DNA of 64,000 nt, taken from positions 1-64,000 of the forward strand of contig MU404115.1 of the NCBI GenBank assembly GCA_022695795.1. The letters are read 5' to 3'. This stretch comes from Biscogniauxia marginata. Lineage: Eukaryota; Ascomycota; Sordariomycetes; Xylariales; Xylariaceae. A program made the translations under genes and the position numbers. Shown piece after piece: positions 21,799 to 32,712 of the stretch (the first letter of the stretch is position 1; the number at the start of each line of letters is the position of its first letter). The notes beneath the pieces were generated by a model. It was not told the origin of the DNA. It did no database searches and saw nothing but the letters and a program-made list of their open reading frames with translations.

Positions 21799-23220
21799 TT
21801 ATAAGGATGCCAAGCAGATAGGTATGATATAATCATCCGTGAATTCCCACAACACGCTTGAATCTTGCGTGTGCCATGCGGCTCCGTTATAGAAAGTGTT
21901 ACGCTGTCCTTGAAGATCATACAGATCCCGATAAAACCCATCGCGTATTGCTTCATTCGAAACCATGAGGTTGAAAGGTGCATGGCTATGGAACGCCAAC
22001 CAGTCTGGCTCCACATCATCCGGAATGCCTTTCGCCCTCTGGACCCGCTGAATATTGGATATAATATCGGCATTTACCTCGTCATCGGACAGAACCTGGG
22101 GACTACCGTAGTAGACCTGCGTTAGCCCTTCTTGGGTTGTCGTTATAGAATAAGGTCCCGGAAGAGTTGGCACATTATAAGGCTGGCCTGGCCCGGTAGC
22201 GTATAGTGTCCCCGTTATCCCGGTATTGTTAAGGACGCCAGTGTAGTAGCCGTTCGCAAAGAACTGTCCAAAAAGTGCCCTTTCGTCGTTGGAAAGGTCG
22301 TAACCGCTAAGGCATTCAGGCATTGGGGGAATTGTTGAAACAACCTTTTTCGCCAAGATCAGTTTGCGGCCGGTCGGTGTCTGCACCAGAACCCGCACTG
22401 GTGTTGGCCCCGAGGATGATCGGTCCATGGCCACGACGGTAGAATCAAGCAATACGTCGGATCCTAGAAATGCTGCCGCATTTTGGTAAAGCTCTTGTAT
22501 ATTGTGACGAGCCGTCGTGAGAGAACCCCCTCTGAGGCTGCCCACTTCAGCTGCGTTGAGATACTTGAAAATGTAGAGCATGCTGAGGTCCAGTAAGGGG
22601 GAGTAGCCCTGGTTTATAATAAATATTTGCGGCACGAGATCTTGGAGCCGATACTTCGACACAAAGTCCCGAAATGATAGTAAGAGGTCCGGGGCGACTG
22701 GGTAGGATATGTTGAAGCCCCTTTGTAATTCCGGGTACGTTTCTAACTGGGTCAAGTAGGAATCTAGTGCCGCTATGAAGGCGTCGGGACTTGGGGGCTG
22801 GAACTTGACCGACTCCCCGGATGCAAAGTCGATGTATTCCGAATCTGTGTTTGGCGAAGGTATTTCGACGAGTGGAACATCGAACCGGTCGAAATAGTCT
22901 ATCACAGTTTGCAAGCGATGGAAAACTATTACGCCGGTATCGACAGTATAGCCAGTGAAGGGGTTAGTGTAAGTTTCCGCGTGCCCGCCCAGAGTGCTCT
23001 TCTTCTCGACAACGACTACAGACTTGTCGTAGTCTCGTAGCCTGATGGCGGTATATGTTCCAGTCGAGCCTCCTCCAACCACGACGACGTCCCTTTCAAT
23101 GATATCAATGGGGGAATAAGCCATAGGGTCGAGGTTAAAGTGTATGCCATCATTTCCTTCGACTGAAAAAGCATACAGGGAGCAGGAGATAAGTAGGGTT
23201 AAAAGAATGATGGAATGCAT
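21799..23220 (-). CDS. Secreted FAD-dependent amine-oxidase-like protein (beta-cyclopiazonate-dehydrogenase-like)
   Basis: An intronless 473-aa protein. Residues 1-22 form a signal peptide (MHSIILLTLLISCSLYAFSV). The dinucleotide-binding Rossmann motif VVVVGGGSTGTYTAIRLRD lies at about 45-63, followed by VVVVEKKSTLGGHAETY, the GG doublet typical of flavin monoamine-oxidase folds. The C-terminal FAD-contacting segment NTFYNGAAWHTQDSSVLW is present, so the enzyme looks complete. Fungal homologues of this pattern are commonly labelled beta-cyclopiazonate dehydrogenase, named for the enzyme that oxidises beta-cyclopiazonate. The substrate here is unknown, and no prenyltransferase or PKS-NRPS lies in the window, so it is not part of a visible cyclopiazonate cluster. 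The ATG at 23220 directly precedes the signal peptide. Confidence 0.85.
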   Translation of the reverse strand: MHSIILLTLLISCSLYAFSVEGNDGIHFNLDPMAYSPIDIIERDVVVVGGGSTGTYTAIRLRDYDKSVVVVEKKSTLGGHAETYTNPFTGYTVDTGVIVFHRLQTVIDYFDRFDVPLVEIPSPNTDSEYIDFASGESVKFQPPSPDAFIAALDSYLTQLETYPELQRGFNISYPVAPDLLLSFRDFVSKYRLQDLVPQIFIINQGYSPLLDLSMLYIFKYLNAAEVGSLRGGSLTTARHNIQELYQNAAAFLGSDVLLDSTVVAMDRSSSGPTPVRVLVQTPTGRKLILAKKVVSTIPPMPECLSGYDLSNDERALFGQFFANGYYTGVLNNTGITGTLYATGPGQPYNVPTLPGPYSITTTQEGLTQVYYGSPQVLSDDEVNADIISNIQRVQRAKGIPDDVEPDWLAFHSHAPFNLMVSNEAIRDGFYRDLYDLQGQRNTFYNGAAWHTQDSSVLWEFTDDYIIPICLASL

Positions 23221-26200
23221 TTTGAAGGTCAGTGCAGATTTCTCGAGGGCTGTGACTCTTTTCCTGTATAGTAAAAGCAGTATATGAAAACCCCTTTTTA
23301 CTATTTGGTCAGCATCAAAGGTGTGAGGTTCTCTATATTCGTTGGGTTTGCATGGTATATCTGGATCACATATAACTAACTCCCACTTTCTAAATTGCGT
23401 TGTACTTTCACTTATGTGTGCGTTAGGTTGTTAGTTAGAAACTCCTGCGCCACTTTGCGTGTATGATACCGCAAGCGTCAACGATTGTAGAGGAATCAAC
23501 CCTGACGTCACTTACAACCTCGGTATACTCGTTCATGTGTCCTACAGCATCCAACGCATTATGCATTTTGCTTCTCATGCGACACGGACAGCGCCCGGAT
23601 CACCGTTTATTGGGAGCCTCGCATTACAATAGTTCCGTCGATCGAGCCGGCTTAGGCTTACTGCCAAGTCAAGGGATGTAATGTTTTCTTAGCGTGTGGC
23701 GTTCACAGAGTTGCATCTTGCCTAGTTGAACTCACTTTATACTGCCCAATATAGAGGTCGATTAATTTATAAGAGACGCCTCGGTTACACTACAGCTGTG
23801 ATGCATCATTTGTAAAAGTGTACAGAAGTGGCCTTCTAGTTACCATGTTTATGCTTATCTATGCTTTAGCGATGAAACCAGTCTAGTAGGTGATTCGTTA
23901 TAGTTTGATCTGTTACGGCTAGGGACATGGTGGCGCCCGGATAGCTACTCCGGCTGTATATCATCACGGATCGTATACGGTATGTGTTGTTTACGGAAGT
24001 AATTACCCCTGGGTTAAGCTAGACTTAATCTAACCCTAAAAAGGATACAGTCGCTTGGTTTCTTTCGATGTGTTGTAAGTCGTTGTCAAATACTACAAAA
24101 ACGTCATTTTTGTGATATAATAGTTCAGGGTACGGAATTAGAATTGATAATTCAAGCAAGCAGACTACAGATCTTGATCATCATTTTCTAACTTATGTTG
24201 ATGACAGTAAACTCCTAGGGGTGCAAGGGCAGAAATATGATAATTCGAGGGCGCTCGCTGTAGCCCGACATTGCCTGGATTACATTATTAATACCCCGTG
24301 CACGTAAGACATACCTAAGACATTGCATAGCTTGTCAAAAATTCCTGCTTTCCCTTGCATTCACCGTATGATCAATGTACCTACGCACAGAACGGGCCTG
24401 CACAGAACGGGCCCACACAGCCTCTAGGGTCTTCTTAGCATACTACCTACTCTAGTATCAATATACCAAATGCATTCTAAACGTAGCTATAGAGGCTTAA
24501 CTATGTTTAGACACCTATCCAGTCAAACACTCGATTACTTAGGGCGCATCACCTATTATAGACACTATTATACTGGAGTACGTAATCTCTCTTGGTGCTT
24601 AAGGAAATAAATAACTTCCATTGTCTCCAGATGCCCGTTTGGGGCGCACCTTTAAGATCGGCCCTTTTTAGGTCCAGAAGTATTCATAGTAAGGATAAGA
24701 GACGTAAGCTAAGTACTTCGAGTCTCATGGTCGTTATTAAATAAGAGAACTCGGAATCACTTAGGTAATTACAGGAGCGCTACAAGTTGGAAATACAAAG
24801 TTTCGCGAGAAATATATAATCGCTTCTATACTATAAGGTACAGAAAGGGGTCGGATGCAAATAAAAGGTATCGATGTAGCGCGGCGCAACAAATGGCCTA
24901 TAGATAGATATCCGATCTGGTCCTCATCAGGCTGTGCTAATACTTTCGTAGGAACACAGATTTATTCTTACCAATATCTAGAAGGCCCCAGGACTTTAAA
25001 ATTATAAGTAGGGTTCAAGATATACTTATCTCACTAGCTATAAATCCCTCATTATTATCCTAGGTCATAGCCTTTGCATAAACGTCATTACATCCACCAC
25101 CGAAATCCCCTTAGAGACCACATCATAACTCAACCAAGCCAGAGACGAGGAATACAACATCACGCAAATGCAAAAGACGGAACAGAAGCATCACCATTCA
25201 TGGTGGGTTGATCTTTTATACAGTATGTATTGCGTACCATAATCTATTCGTGGGATTTATGTACACACCACTCTTGTGTATCCTGTCTAATGGGTGCCAA
25301 TACCCCATCATGGAGTTAATAAGGACCTCGCTGCTTCTGAATGAAGGGTTGTCGGACCAGTCATCGCGAGGTTTTGGTTTTGGCTTTGGCTTCAGCGGTA
25401 TGTTGTTATCCTTTAGGCTGGTGAGAATAGTGGGCAGGATCGTTTATGGTGATGATAATGGAATAAGTGTGAGCACTGTATCACTAGGAGCAGCAGCCTT
25501 AGTACTGGTATTAGGAGTAGAGATAGTATCAGACAGCACCGTCACGTACCAAATCCACACCATGATGGATACCCGAGTCGCACATAATAGAAATGACCGG
25601 TAACACGACCGCGATGGTCTTCAGGGTGTAATGGGCTCTTCTAGGAGTGCGAGAACAGACGATTATGATGGAATTGTTTACGTCTGGAGGACGGGAACTA
25701 TTTACCTATAGGCATTGCTCGCCGTACCTGAGCGCACAGCAGTGGCGCATGGGACGACTAGAGTACCCCAGCGAGGCAGAGCTAGTGTACCGCGTGACAT
25801 ACGCGAGAACAGACGAATTGGGGGCTCGAAGACCAAAATTTTTTGTCATGAACGCATTCATGACATTGTAGTCTCATATGTACGACTTAATACTAATCAT
25901 ACATGCGGCTGCACGATCCCTCCATGCGTGATGCCATTGATGGCAGGTGAAGGCACATCCCCTCTAGTAGCTACAATAGTGCCATGTGCCAGTCCAACGA
26001 AGAGGCGAGCCGACTTGGTGGGTGGGAAATAATCTCCTAGGAGTGGCCTAGGCCGTTCAATCGGTTGAACTACTCCGTCTCAGATCTTGAATTAACTGTT
26101 AGCCGTTGTCCCCAAGACAGTTCGCCAGTAAGAGAGGTATTTACTTACAGTATAAAGGCTTTCGCAAGCGTTCTCTCATCAGATTCGTGGGGGTTTTTTT

Positions 26201-26356
26201 TGGCCGTAATAAGGTAAATTGCTCAATTGCACACACAGTATATCACAACAGTGGAAGCATCAGATCGACTGGGTGGTGGTACAGATGGAGGCCAGGCGGG
26301 AACGTGGCAAAGGACCGAGAGGACCGAGAACAGGTACGGCGAGGAGTAGAGAGCTC
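23221..26356. other. Gene-poor intergenic region of 3.1 kb
   Basis: No convincing gene. The open stretches at 25208-25603 (plus) and around 25220-25400 (minus) have low-complexity or patchy protein character only. A short direct repeat of GCACAGAACGGGCC lies near 24391-24415. Composition is normal, so this is not heavily RIP-damaged. It may hold decayed accessory genes that I cannot identify. Confidence 0.5.
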
Positions 26357-27594
26357 CTACCAGTTTCCCGAGTCTCCGAAGCGCTCATCGAGATCGTAGT
26401 CGTCCGAATCAATATCGTCTTCGGAATCGTGACTCTCGTTCCCGTCACCGCCCTTGTTGCTCTCCTCGATGTCGTTATCATCCTCTTTGTCAGAAGTATC
26501 ACCTTCTTCCTCCTCTGAATCGTCATCATCCGAGTCGCTCAAGTTGAGCAGTTCCCCCACCTCCTCCAGCGGCGTCTTGCGCTTCTTCTTCGAGCCGTGG
26601 GATGCCCACTCAGTGTGGTCAATTTCCTCGCCGCCGGCAGGATCGGAGGGCCCATCATTGCGCTTCCGCTTCAACGCTCCCGCTGCGGGGGGAATTGAAG
26701 GCGCGGCGGGAGCCGATGATGTCGATTGGACGGGGACGGGAGACGCAGGGCGATGGGTGGTTGGGGGAGAAGGATTAGATGCCCCTGTCAGGTCGATGAT
26801 GATGGGAGTTGAAGCACGGCGAGGGGGAGACTTCGGGGCCTCGGTGAGGTCGATGATAGTGGGCCCAGGAGACTTGGGGGCAGGAGGAGCGGGCGCCGGA
26901 GTAGACGGCTCGGGAGACAGCTCCGGAGATGAGGACACGGAGGCTGATGGTTCGAGCGCGGGCGGGGACGAGCTGGAGGATGATGGTATAGTGCCAGGCA
27001 GTGTCATCCCGTTGTCCCGGAAGAGCTTCTGAATCTTCTCCATGCTTGTCGCGATCCCGTTCCGGCGGAACATAGCAACGTCCCCGGTGGTGAGGGTAAA
27101 CTCCTTGGGCACCTCCGAGTACACCCCGATTTTCAACTCCTTGGCGATCTTTCCGGTCTTGATGCCCATCTGCATCGCACGCTCGACCCCGATTGTCTGT
27201 GCGGGGGACAACGGCGTCTGGAGATCAGAGGGGGGGGTTGTCAGCTGCGTTTCTTTACAGTTGTATTGGTCTGTGTTAATAAAAGTGAGGGGGGGTGTAA
27301 AGGGGTAGGTAGTCGTAGGCTCGTCTCTGGACGTTGGATTCGTTGCGGTATCAGTGGTAAAAGGGGGAAGTAAATAGTAAAGCATCTAAAATCCAATCTC
27401 ACCTGGTTCCCCATCCACGAGTATTTACGACCTCCGGGGATCGTGTTTAGGGCCTGATGGAGGGCCTGGTTCTTGTCCTCGTCGGTAGAATTGGTTTGCC
27501 AACGAGTGCGGCGGAACTTTCGATCGGCCCGGAGTCGTCGATCCTCTATCTTCTGCTCCTCAGGAGATAAGGCCTGCTTTTGTCGTGAAGGCAT
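26357..27594 (-). CDS. Acidic nuclear-type protein with two SUMO-interaction-like motifs
   Basis: Model: complement(join(26357..27217,27403..27594)), 350 aa, with a 185-nt GT-AG intron. Exon 1 encodes a basic N-terminus (MPSRQKQALSPEEQKIEDRR) with KFRRTRW. Exon 2 starts TPLSPAQTIGVERAMQMG and holds a compact region up to about residue 135. A Ser/Pro-rich linker follows with two similar hydrophobic-plus-acidic motifs, TIIDLTEAPKSP and PIIIDLTGAS, which match the IIDLT form of SUMO-interaction motifs. Basic nuclear-signal-like clusters follow (LKRKRND, KKKRKTP), and then a long Asp/Glu/Ser tail. The pattern suggests a chromatin- or transcription-associated nuclear protein. I do not recognise the family, so the role is inferred from sequence features only. 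Exon 1 splices in phase 0. Confidence 0.75.
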
Positions 27595-29630
27595 CGTTCT
27601 GTTGATGATGGAAGATGGTCAGTCAGTCAAATGGTTGAGATCAAAAAGGCTGATACATTTATGCCATAGATAGGGTGGTAATGATGGGGGGAGATGAAGT
27701 AGCTGGGAAGTGATAGACAGGAGATTGGTGTTTGGCAATAGCTGATAGTGGTGCTGTAGGTGTTCTGTGGTGGTAAACGAAAACTGACAAGAATTTCGGA
27801 ACTGAAATTGTATGTAGTGAATACTTGGAGCTATGATTTAGCTGCTGAATAGTATGAATTAAGAACCCAAGAAAGTTGTGGAGGGTATTATGGAGTGAAT
27901 AGCAAGAGGTAGTGGCTCAGTGACTGAGGGGTACCGATATAGGCGTAGAGGACCAGATGGTGTGAAAGGTACACCATTGGTATGATGCTCGAATATTCGA
28001 GGTACTGTAGGGTTTGTAGAAGATAGAGCAGAAAATAGAAAAGAAGTATAAGGAGATTAAGAGATACATAGGAAATAGAAAATCCTTACACTGCTGCTGA
28101 GAGAGTGTACGTTCGTGTGTGCGAAGGACTTGTAAGGTTCAGGAGTGTTGGTATCAGTCAGGGTCTGTAAAGATCTGACGATGTGGGTGAAGAGGAAAGG
28201 AAGAAGAGAAGAAGCAGGTTTTGGGGGGGACCCCCCAATGTATATATAGTTTTGGGGAGAGGAGTCCTAGAATAATAGCGATAGGAACAATAACGAACTG
28301 TGCTACTAGAACAATAGGAAATGTAATGCTCGAAGACAATAAGAATAGGAATATTGAGTCCATTGGGTATGTGGTGGTTGCTGGGCTGAACTTCGAGTCA
28401 TAGATAATGTGATACTCGAAGCCAATAGGAGCTCGAGAAAACCGGGTATATCGGGCACATCATCGTTGCTAAGGTGAACTTCGAAACTTCTAGTCATATA
28501 TAGTATGGAAAACTCTCTAGTGAATGCTTCTCGTACAGGATATGTGGGTCCCGGGGGAGAATAGGGGGAACCTGCTGCTCAGTTGAATGAAGTTCTCTCC
28601 GCCATTGTAGACATGTGGGTCCTATTCGTAAGCAAACTTGTCGGTATGTTGAGGTATAGAGATGAGATCGAAGTGGTCATGAAGCTGTTGAGTAATCGAT
28701 TGCAGTAGACGTAGGAATGACGAGGATCCGACGGTTACTTCGCCTGATATCGCCGCTTTTGACGAGAGGATCGATAGGAGGTTTCCTAAGTACTCGTGCT
28801 CCGTGGATTTAAGGAGAGTTCAAAGGGGTAATTAGAAATAGCAGTAATATTCAAGTGCCTAAAAGTATATATTGTCGGTAATATACAGCGGACAAGTAAA
28901 CCGTATCCTGAATACATGAATAATATATGATGGTAGTAATACAGAAACACGGAATTTTCTCTCCAAAGGACGAGATATATATGGTTAAGATGAAAAGGTG
29001 TCCTAGGACGTAAGAAGGGATATCTATATATCTAATACAGCCTGGAGAATCTAAGCTGGCCATGGCCTCACATTTTTATAGCCACTAGTTTGCCAAAGAG
29101 ACAGCAATCAAGTTTGCCCTCATATAAACTACTACCTAGATGAAGCAACTTCGATAGAATAGAAGAAGCTTGGGCTCCCTAAATAGAAATAGGAGACTCC
29201 TGAATCATGCTTCGAGAAACCGAAGCGGCAGGGCATAATATAGACAGAAATGATACGCAGTACTAATCCAGGTGCAAACTTCCGATACTAAGTCATATTA
29301 CTTTATGCGATACCCCTTACAGGATACCGAGTACTCTATTTATCTCATTACCAAGTCCCCGCGCGTGTTTATAGATTATCACTAGGTATCGCTCTAGACT
29401 CCTCGGTCCAACCTAACATCTACTCCAACGTGAGAGAAAAAGAAGAAGAAAAGCCTCTATTCATAATCACCACACGCCTTGTCATATTTCTGTATAAGAA
29501 TACCCTAACCTAGCAGACACCATGCCACGTGATGAAACCCATGATATTATTTGTTAAAAGAGCCCACCGCCCAGCACCACCGCACTTATTTCATGTAGTC
29601 CAGGCCCTTCAGGGGTAGTCATGCATCGTC
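27595..29630. other. Intergenic, 2 kb, no gene seen
   Basis: This is the upstream region of the acidic protein gene (starts at 27594, minus) and the downstream side of the Ies2 gene. No credible frame. It contains the imperfect tandem duplication at 28323-28498. Confidence 0.6.
28323..28498. repeat. Imperfect tandem duplication, unit about 80-90 bp
   Basis: Segments 28323-28402 and 28409-28498 share the order TACTCGAAG/TGCTCGAAG, CCAATAGG-like, GGGTATRT, GTTGCT and GTGAACTTCGA..AGTCATA. Differences are frequent, so the duplication is old. Confidence 0.5.
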
Positions 29631-31088
29631 CTAAGAGACTTCCTCCACCATCTTGCCATTCTTGAGGCCACCTGGGATGAAGACCTTGCCAGCCGGCCCC
29701 GTAAGCCACTCGTCGGGTACTGCGACCCGGTTACCGTCCTTGTTGCTGATCCATCGCACAAAGACCGGATTGGGCTTCTGGGAATCGGGGTCGGGTGTGC
29801 CGTCCAGAGCAAGTTGGGACTTGCGATTAGTCTTGGGTGCCTGCTTCTTGAGGAGCTTGTTGATTGTCTCCATCTGCCATTTTTGCAAGCGTCAGTGGAT
29901 TCTACATACGGGTTGATATAGCAAGCAATCTTTCAGTAGTAGATAAGCCTACCTTTACTTCTTCATTGCGCTTATCACTGAGATTGCGTCTTCGTCGAGC
30001 CATCTCAGCACGACGCATGGAGAGTTCTTCAGCCGTAAAGTGCTTCTTTGCTTGTACCTCTGTATACGAATTAGCCCGTTATGTCAATCCATGATGAAAT
30101 CTTGTGGATATGATGACTTGCCGTCAGATAACTTCATAAGCGCATCTCCGTTCTCCTCGAACCGAGCACGCTGTCGTTTCGTCATCTTGGTGAGGTCAGG
30201 GGTCTCAGCCCTGCTGCCGTCATCGCTGCCGAGATCATCGTCCTCCTCGGCTGGCTCAGCCTCTTCTATCTCTTCGTCATCACCTTCAGCATCTTCCTCG
30301 TCACCTCCCCCTACCTTGACGGTGTCCTGGATTTCGTCTGCATCGCTTTCCAGTTCGCTTAGCTCTTCGTCATCGTCACTGTCTTTTACCTGGGATGATG
30401 CAGCCTTCGAAGCAGCAGCAGATTTAGCCGATATCTTGGTTTTGCTAGGGGTGCTCTTGGAAGGCTTTGAGACTTTGATGACGGGTGCAGGTGGTGGGAT
30501 GGAATCCATTTCGATATCATCCTCCTCGCCTTCGGCATCTTCCTCGCCCATGTCATCGTCCTCGTCTCCTTCGGCATCAAGATCCATTGTATCATCAACA
30601 ACAATTTCACCTTCGGCATCGTCCTCGCCTATATCCACCATATCGTCGTCCTCTCCCTCGGCATCATCATCATCCTCCTCCTCATCGATCTGGGCCGTCA
30701 CTTCCTCCTCTTCCTCGTCGTCCTCGCTAGTGTCGACGACGTAGCTCTTCTTTTGAGATCTATTTCTCTTACCCTCGATGATCTCACCGCCCACAAAGTT
30801 CTCGCGACTAACCGGGCGACTGGACGGAGCGTTGCGGCTGGAGGTGGCCTGGCGGAGCTTGCTAGCCGGAAGCTTAACTGTCAAGTGGATATGCTGGTTA
30901 GAAGCTGAGGATCTGGGGGGAGGGCCGCGTTCGACAGGTGTCGCGGCGCTCTTACCCTCAGATCGGCGCGATGCCCTGGATGACATGATTCTGCCGGTCC
31001 GGCTGCTTATGTGGTTGTCGCTGTCGACCATGTCAGTGATTGCGGTGTTGGCCCTTTGGGCAGCAGCGCGACGGGGACGAGAAGCCAT
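29631..31088 (-). CDS. ies2: INO80 chromatin-remodelling complex subunit Ies2 (PAPA-1 domain)
   Basis: Model: complement(join(29631..29873,29953..30059,30122..31088)), 438 aa. The N-terminal two thirds are Ser/Arg-rich then extremely acidic (repeats of DDDAEGEDDD type). The C-terminus carries the PAPA-1-like domain: TPDLTKMTKRQRARFEE, then LMKLSDEVQAKKHFTAEE and an Arg-rich helix with MARRRRNLSDKRNEE, then METINKLLKKQAPKTNRKS. A short end like PVFVRWISN..PDEWL follows. This domain defines Ies2/INO80B, which activates the Ino80 ATPase in the nucleus. The first intron (30060-30121, 62 nt) starts GCAAGT, a GC-AG intron; the second (29874-29952, 79 nt) is GT-AG. Both are needed to rebuild the domain and the frame sums exactly. 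I chose the ATG at 31088; the open frame upstream has no ATG. Confidence 0.9.
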
Positions 31089-32712
31089 GGTTGGATTTGA
31101 CAAGGGAGTGGGAATCGGTTGGGCTGGCGGCTTTGCTGCCGGGGTTGATTGAATGAATGAGAACGGATTGATTTTGGGAGGTGGCGAGCTGGGGGCTGGG
31201 CAGGGAAAAGGTGAGAGGTCCAAATAAGCTTGCGGCGTAAGATAATTATCACTAACGGCCGTGACACGTTATCGCAGCAAACAATAGGTGAGGCACGTTG
31301 CCGCAGGCTGGATGCCTTAAGTAGGGGTGTTTGGGGTTTTCGCTTTGTTCCTGGACTGGGATTGGAGGAAGCCCGACCACTTGGGTTCAACAATGTGGTA
31401 TGAGGCGACGCAACACAGCGCAACCAAGGTAAGGCAAAGGGCACAGAGGCAGAGCAGAGATCATCTTGCAGCCAGCCAACAAAGCCGACAAGCTGCCGTG
31501 TCCGACACCGACCCCGTTATTAGCTTGCGGTCGCTCATCCCATCCGCCACGCAGAAACCGATTACGCACACAGCCGTAGGAAGATGCGACTGGGATGTTT
31601 TGGCAGATGGCAGACCATTTTTATTATCCGCGCCTCTTCCCTGGAAGTATCCCGTCGTTTGTTTCACTTGAACAAATCCAGGGTTTCCAAACTTGGAAGT
31701 ATCCTATCGGCCGCCTCGCCCTGCTCAACACAACGTGCGAAGGTCATGTCATTTGGAACAGTCGCAGGAAAAATGAAAGCATGTATCCGCTCTGCAGCAA
31801 GCTGACACTTACAAGATATTAACAACACAGGATTGAGGACAGCTGACAGGTCAGGCTTGTGCGACTGTGTCAATACGGCTCGGGGCGTTTTCTCAATCAG
31901 AGGCCGGGCTCAGGTGTTGAAAGTCCTCGAGACGCGCGCTCCTTGAACGGTCGGCCTGCGATTCTCTTTCGCACTCTCTCTCTCTTCCTAATTCAAAGCA
32001 ATGTTCGGTGTTGAACAAGGCTTCTGGACGAATTGGAAGATAGATCACTAGCTCCGTTGTCTTGGCCGAATTGAGTCAGCTCCTAGCTCTTAGTAAATGT
32101 CGGCCTGGATGATTGTTGATGGATACCGATGTTCGTTCCACGGTGAATGGATGGGAGGTGAGATTTTCGGATGGTCGGCTCCCTCCTACGCCCCCAATTC
32201 GAGCACTAGACTTGATTAGTATGGAGGACTTCAGATGGCGAAACCCTCGGCAAGTAATCCGGAGAATAGAAATGAAATTAACAGTTTTAGCACATGTTGT
32301 ATATCAATAATGAAAAGAGGCATCGCATCGATGAAGGATTCAAAGTCCGGGCGCAGGCGCTCTGATGGAGTCACGTGCAAGTCGTGCAACTTTACACTAG
32401 CAAATGTACAAGTACCGATGTACCTTGCAAATGTACCTGCAAGGTACGTACCTCTCTGCTGTCATCCATCCATGTCGGTTGCTTCTATGGAGGAAATGCC
32501 GAGGCAAGCTGATTACCTAAGGACCCGTAATCCGTACCTCGTACCAACTTTATTCATCATTTCCAATAATTGCCTTTATTTTGACTTTATCTTATTTCTC
32601 TATCGCAATAAAATAATACACTTTCTTTTTCTCTTCCTTCTTTTCTAAACCTCCCGTTCCCCATTCATTCGGTATCTTCGGTATCTTCCCTCCCCGCGTC
32701 TACCACGCCATC
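31089..32712. other. Divergent intergenic region between ies2 and the Pex14-like gene
   Basis: A 1.6-kb region between a minus-strand and a plus-strand start, so it should contain both promoters. A long pyrimidine-rich leader (about 32595-32660) precedes the ATG at 32713. Around 32400-32450 there are several overlapping GTACCT/AAGGTACGTACC palindromes. No gene seen. Confidence 0.6.

Noticed and set aside
25208..25603. A 131-residue plus-strand frame with GFGFGFG
   Set aside because: It has low-complexity composition, no domain, no consistent homologous feel and no supporting splice or promoter signals.
26454..27032. Ser-rich plus-strand frames opposite the acidic protein and Ies2 (also 30040-30744)
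   Set aside because: They are complements of Asp/Glu-coding runs and have no independent protein features.
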